This document shows positions 6,400 to 7,161 of a stretch of 7,161 nt of DNA, in pieces (position 1 is the stretch's first letter; each line of letters starts with the position of its first letter). The DNA comes from Actinomycetes bacterium (GTDB lineage: Bacteria; Actinomycetota; Actinomycetes; Actinomycetales; Cellulomonadaceae): contig JAEWOA010000071.1 of NCBI GenBank assembly GCA_023461115.1, positions 1 through 7,161 on the forward strand. The letters are read 5' to 3'. Made by a program: the position numbers and the translations under genes. The notes beneath the pieces were generated by a model, which searched no databases, had not been told where the DNA came from, and saw only the letters and a program-made list of their open reading frames with translations.

Positions 6400-6791
6400 G
6401 TGTGGCGGTGGAGACGACGACGAGCGACGAGGTCGCCCGCTGGGTCGCGGTGTGCCGGCTCGACGACCTGGCCCCCGAGCGGGGAGCCGCGGCCCTCGTC
6501 GACGGTGTGCAGGTCGCGGTGTTCCGGCTGGTCGACGACACGGCGTACGCGGTGCAGCAGCACGACCCGTTCAGCGACGCCTACGTGATCTCGCGCGGCA
6601 TCGTCGGCAGCCGCCTGGTGGACGGCGACCGCGTGCCCACGGTCGCGTCGCCGATGTACAAGCAGGTGTTCGACCTGCGCACGGGGGCGTGCCTCGACGT
6701 CGCGGGCAAGGCGCCGGCCGCGGGATTGTCGGCCGACCTGCGGGTCTGGCCCGTGCGCGTCGTCGCCGGCGTGCTGGAGGTGGGCGCGTGA
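6396..6791 (+). CDS. nirD: Assimilatory nitrite reductase, small subunit
   Basis: A 131-residue Rieske-fold protein that pairs with NirB; E. coli NirD is slightly shorter (about 108). The fold is visible from W16-V-A-V-C-R-L-D-D-L, the strand G37-V-Q-V-A-V-F-R-L, the first loop H56-D-P-F-S, then S66-R-G-I-V-G and S85-P-M-Y-K-Q-V-F-D-L-R-T-G97. In true Rieske proteins the loops read C-x-H and C-x2-H; here the second loop has Ser85 and Tyr88 and the first keeps only His56, so no [2Fe-2S] cluster is expected. This is normal for NirD, not a defect. About ten extra N-terminal residues (E-T-T-T-S-D-E) look disordered. Its start is set by GGAGG seven bases upstream, and it ends overlapping the siroheme synthase GTG by four bases. 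Confidence 0.95.
   Translation: MSVAVETTTSDEVARWVAVCRLDDLAPERGAAALVDGVQVAVFRLVDDTAYAVQQHDPFSDAYVISRGIVGSRLVDGDRVPTVASPMYKQVFDLRTGACLDVAGKAPAAGLSADLRVWPVRVVAGVLEVGA
6776..6791 (+). promoter_or_regulatory. Coupled start of siroheme synthase inside the nirD end (GGAGG, 7 bases, GTGA)
   Basis: GGAGG at 6776-6780, seven bases, then GTG at 6788 overlapping the nirD TGA (6789-6791). It nearly duplicates the nirB/nirD junction: both read CTGGAGGTG, then C/G, GCGC, then A/G and TGA. This selects the GTG over the in-frame ATG at 6797. Confidence 0.82.
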
Positions 6792-7161
6792 CGACGATGC
6801 TCGGGGTGGACCTGTCCGGCCGGCGCGTGGTCGTCGCGGGTGGTGGGCCGGTCGCGGCTCGCCGTGTCACGGGGCTCGTGGCGGACGGCGCCCGCGTGCT
6901 CGTCGTCGCGCCCGCGCTGTGCGAGCCGCTGCGTGACCTGCACCGTTGGGGGCAGGTGGAGTGGCGCGCGCGTGAGGTCGAGGCGGCGGACCTCGACGAC
7001 GCGTGGCTGGTGCACACCGCGACGGGGGACCGCGCGGCCGACGACGAGGTCGCGGCCTGGGCGTCCGCGCGCCGCGTGTTCTGCGTCGACGCGGGCCGCG
7101 CCACGCAAGGCACGGCCCGCACACCTGCGACCACCACGAGCGGCGACGTGCTCGTCGGCGT
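6788..7161 (+). CDS. Siroheme synthase N-terminal domain: precorrin-2 dehydrogenase / sirohydrochlorin ferrochelatase (partial, cut by right edge)
   Basis: The first 124 codons show the NAD-binding domain of the CysG/Met8p family, which oxidises precorrin-2 to sirohydrochlorin and inserts iron to give siroheme, the cofactor of NirB. The Rossmann motif is V15-V-A-G18-G-G20-P-V-A-A-R, close to the CysG start G-G-G-x-V-A. The block L74-V-H-T-A-T-G-D81 matches the CysG 'A-A-T-D-D' region, and V97-F-C-V-D101-A-G aligns with E. coli F-C-N-V-V-D-A, so D101 corresponds to the catalytic Asp104 of E. coli CysG; the loop is two residues shorter. The remaining part is beyond the window, so I cannot say whether a uroporphyrinogen-III methyltransferase domain is fused (cysG or cobA-type gene) or encoded separately. 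Third gene of the nir operon, with a four-base overlap. Confidence 0.88.
   Translation, partial: MTTMLGVDLSGRRVVVAGGGPVAARRVTGLVADGARVLVVAPALCEPLRDLHRWGQVEWRAREVEAADLDDAWLVHTATGDRAADDEVAAWASARRVFCVDAGRATQGTARTPATTTSGDVLVG

Noticed and set aside
4149..6791. An 880-codon open frame on the plus strand covering most of nirB
   Set aside because: It is the nirD frame left open upstream by the high GC content; its product is a low-complexity Arg/Gly/Ala string, while nirB in the other frame has every family motif.
6396..6791. NirD lacking Rieske cysteine/histidine ligands as a broken or novel protein
   Set aside because: NirD subunits characteristically keep the Rieske fold without the cluster ligands.

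Overview
The window is a very GC-rich stretch of ordinary bacterial chromosome. GTG starts, tightly overlapping genes, short TANNNT-type -10 hexamers and the gene families present point to an actinomycete. Cellulomonas or a close Micrococcales relative is my best guess, from gene style only. There are eight genes in two divergent blocks and no stretch over 300 bases without a gene. I see no tRNA, rRNA, CRISPR array, insertion sequence or phage gene.

Minus-strand block, read right to left: a DUF1697 protein (3646-3107); an ABC ATPase with a DUF4162-type C-terminal tail (3061-2078); its ABC-2 / NatB-like permease (2081-870), overlapping the ATPase by 4 bases; a HIT-family nucleotide-binding hydrolase (825-397) that looks leaderless; and the N-terminal membrane part of a sulfite-oxidase-like molybdopterin oxidoreductase (356 to the left edge, cut). 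The ATPase and permease form one export-type transporter of unknown substrate. The other minus-strand genes need not share its function.

Plus-strand block: nirB (3814-6399), nirD (6396-6791) and the start of a siroheme synthase / precorrin-2 dehydrogenase gene (6788 to the right edge, cut), each overlapping the next by 4 bases. This is an assimilatory nitrite reductase operon. NirB carries FAD, [2Fe-2S] and siroheme-[4Fe-4S] sites and reduces nitrite to ammonium with NAD(P)H; NirD is its Rieske-fold small subunit without Rieske ligands; the third gene would supply siroheme to NirB.

The 167-base divergent spacer (3647-3813) holds the most interesting non-coding signals: a dyad made of nested GC palindromes, a GlnR-like pair of GAAAC boxes exactly 22 bases apart, a TACCGT -10 candidate and a GGAG ribosome binding site for nirB. 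All three 4-base gene overlaps in the window share one layout, GGAGG, seven bases, then ATGA or GTGA. I found no convincing undescribed biological system; the findings are mainly regulatory and architectural hypotheses.
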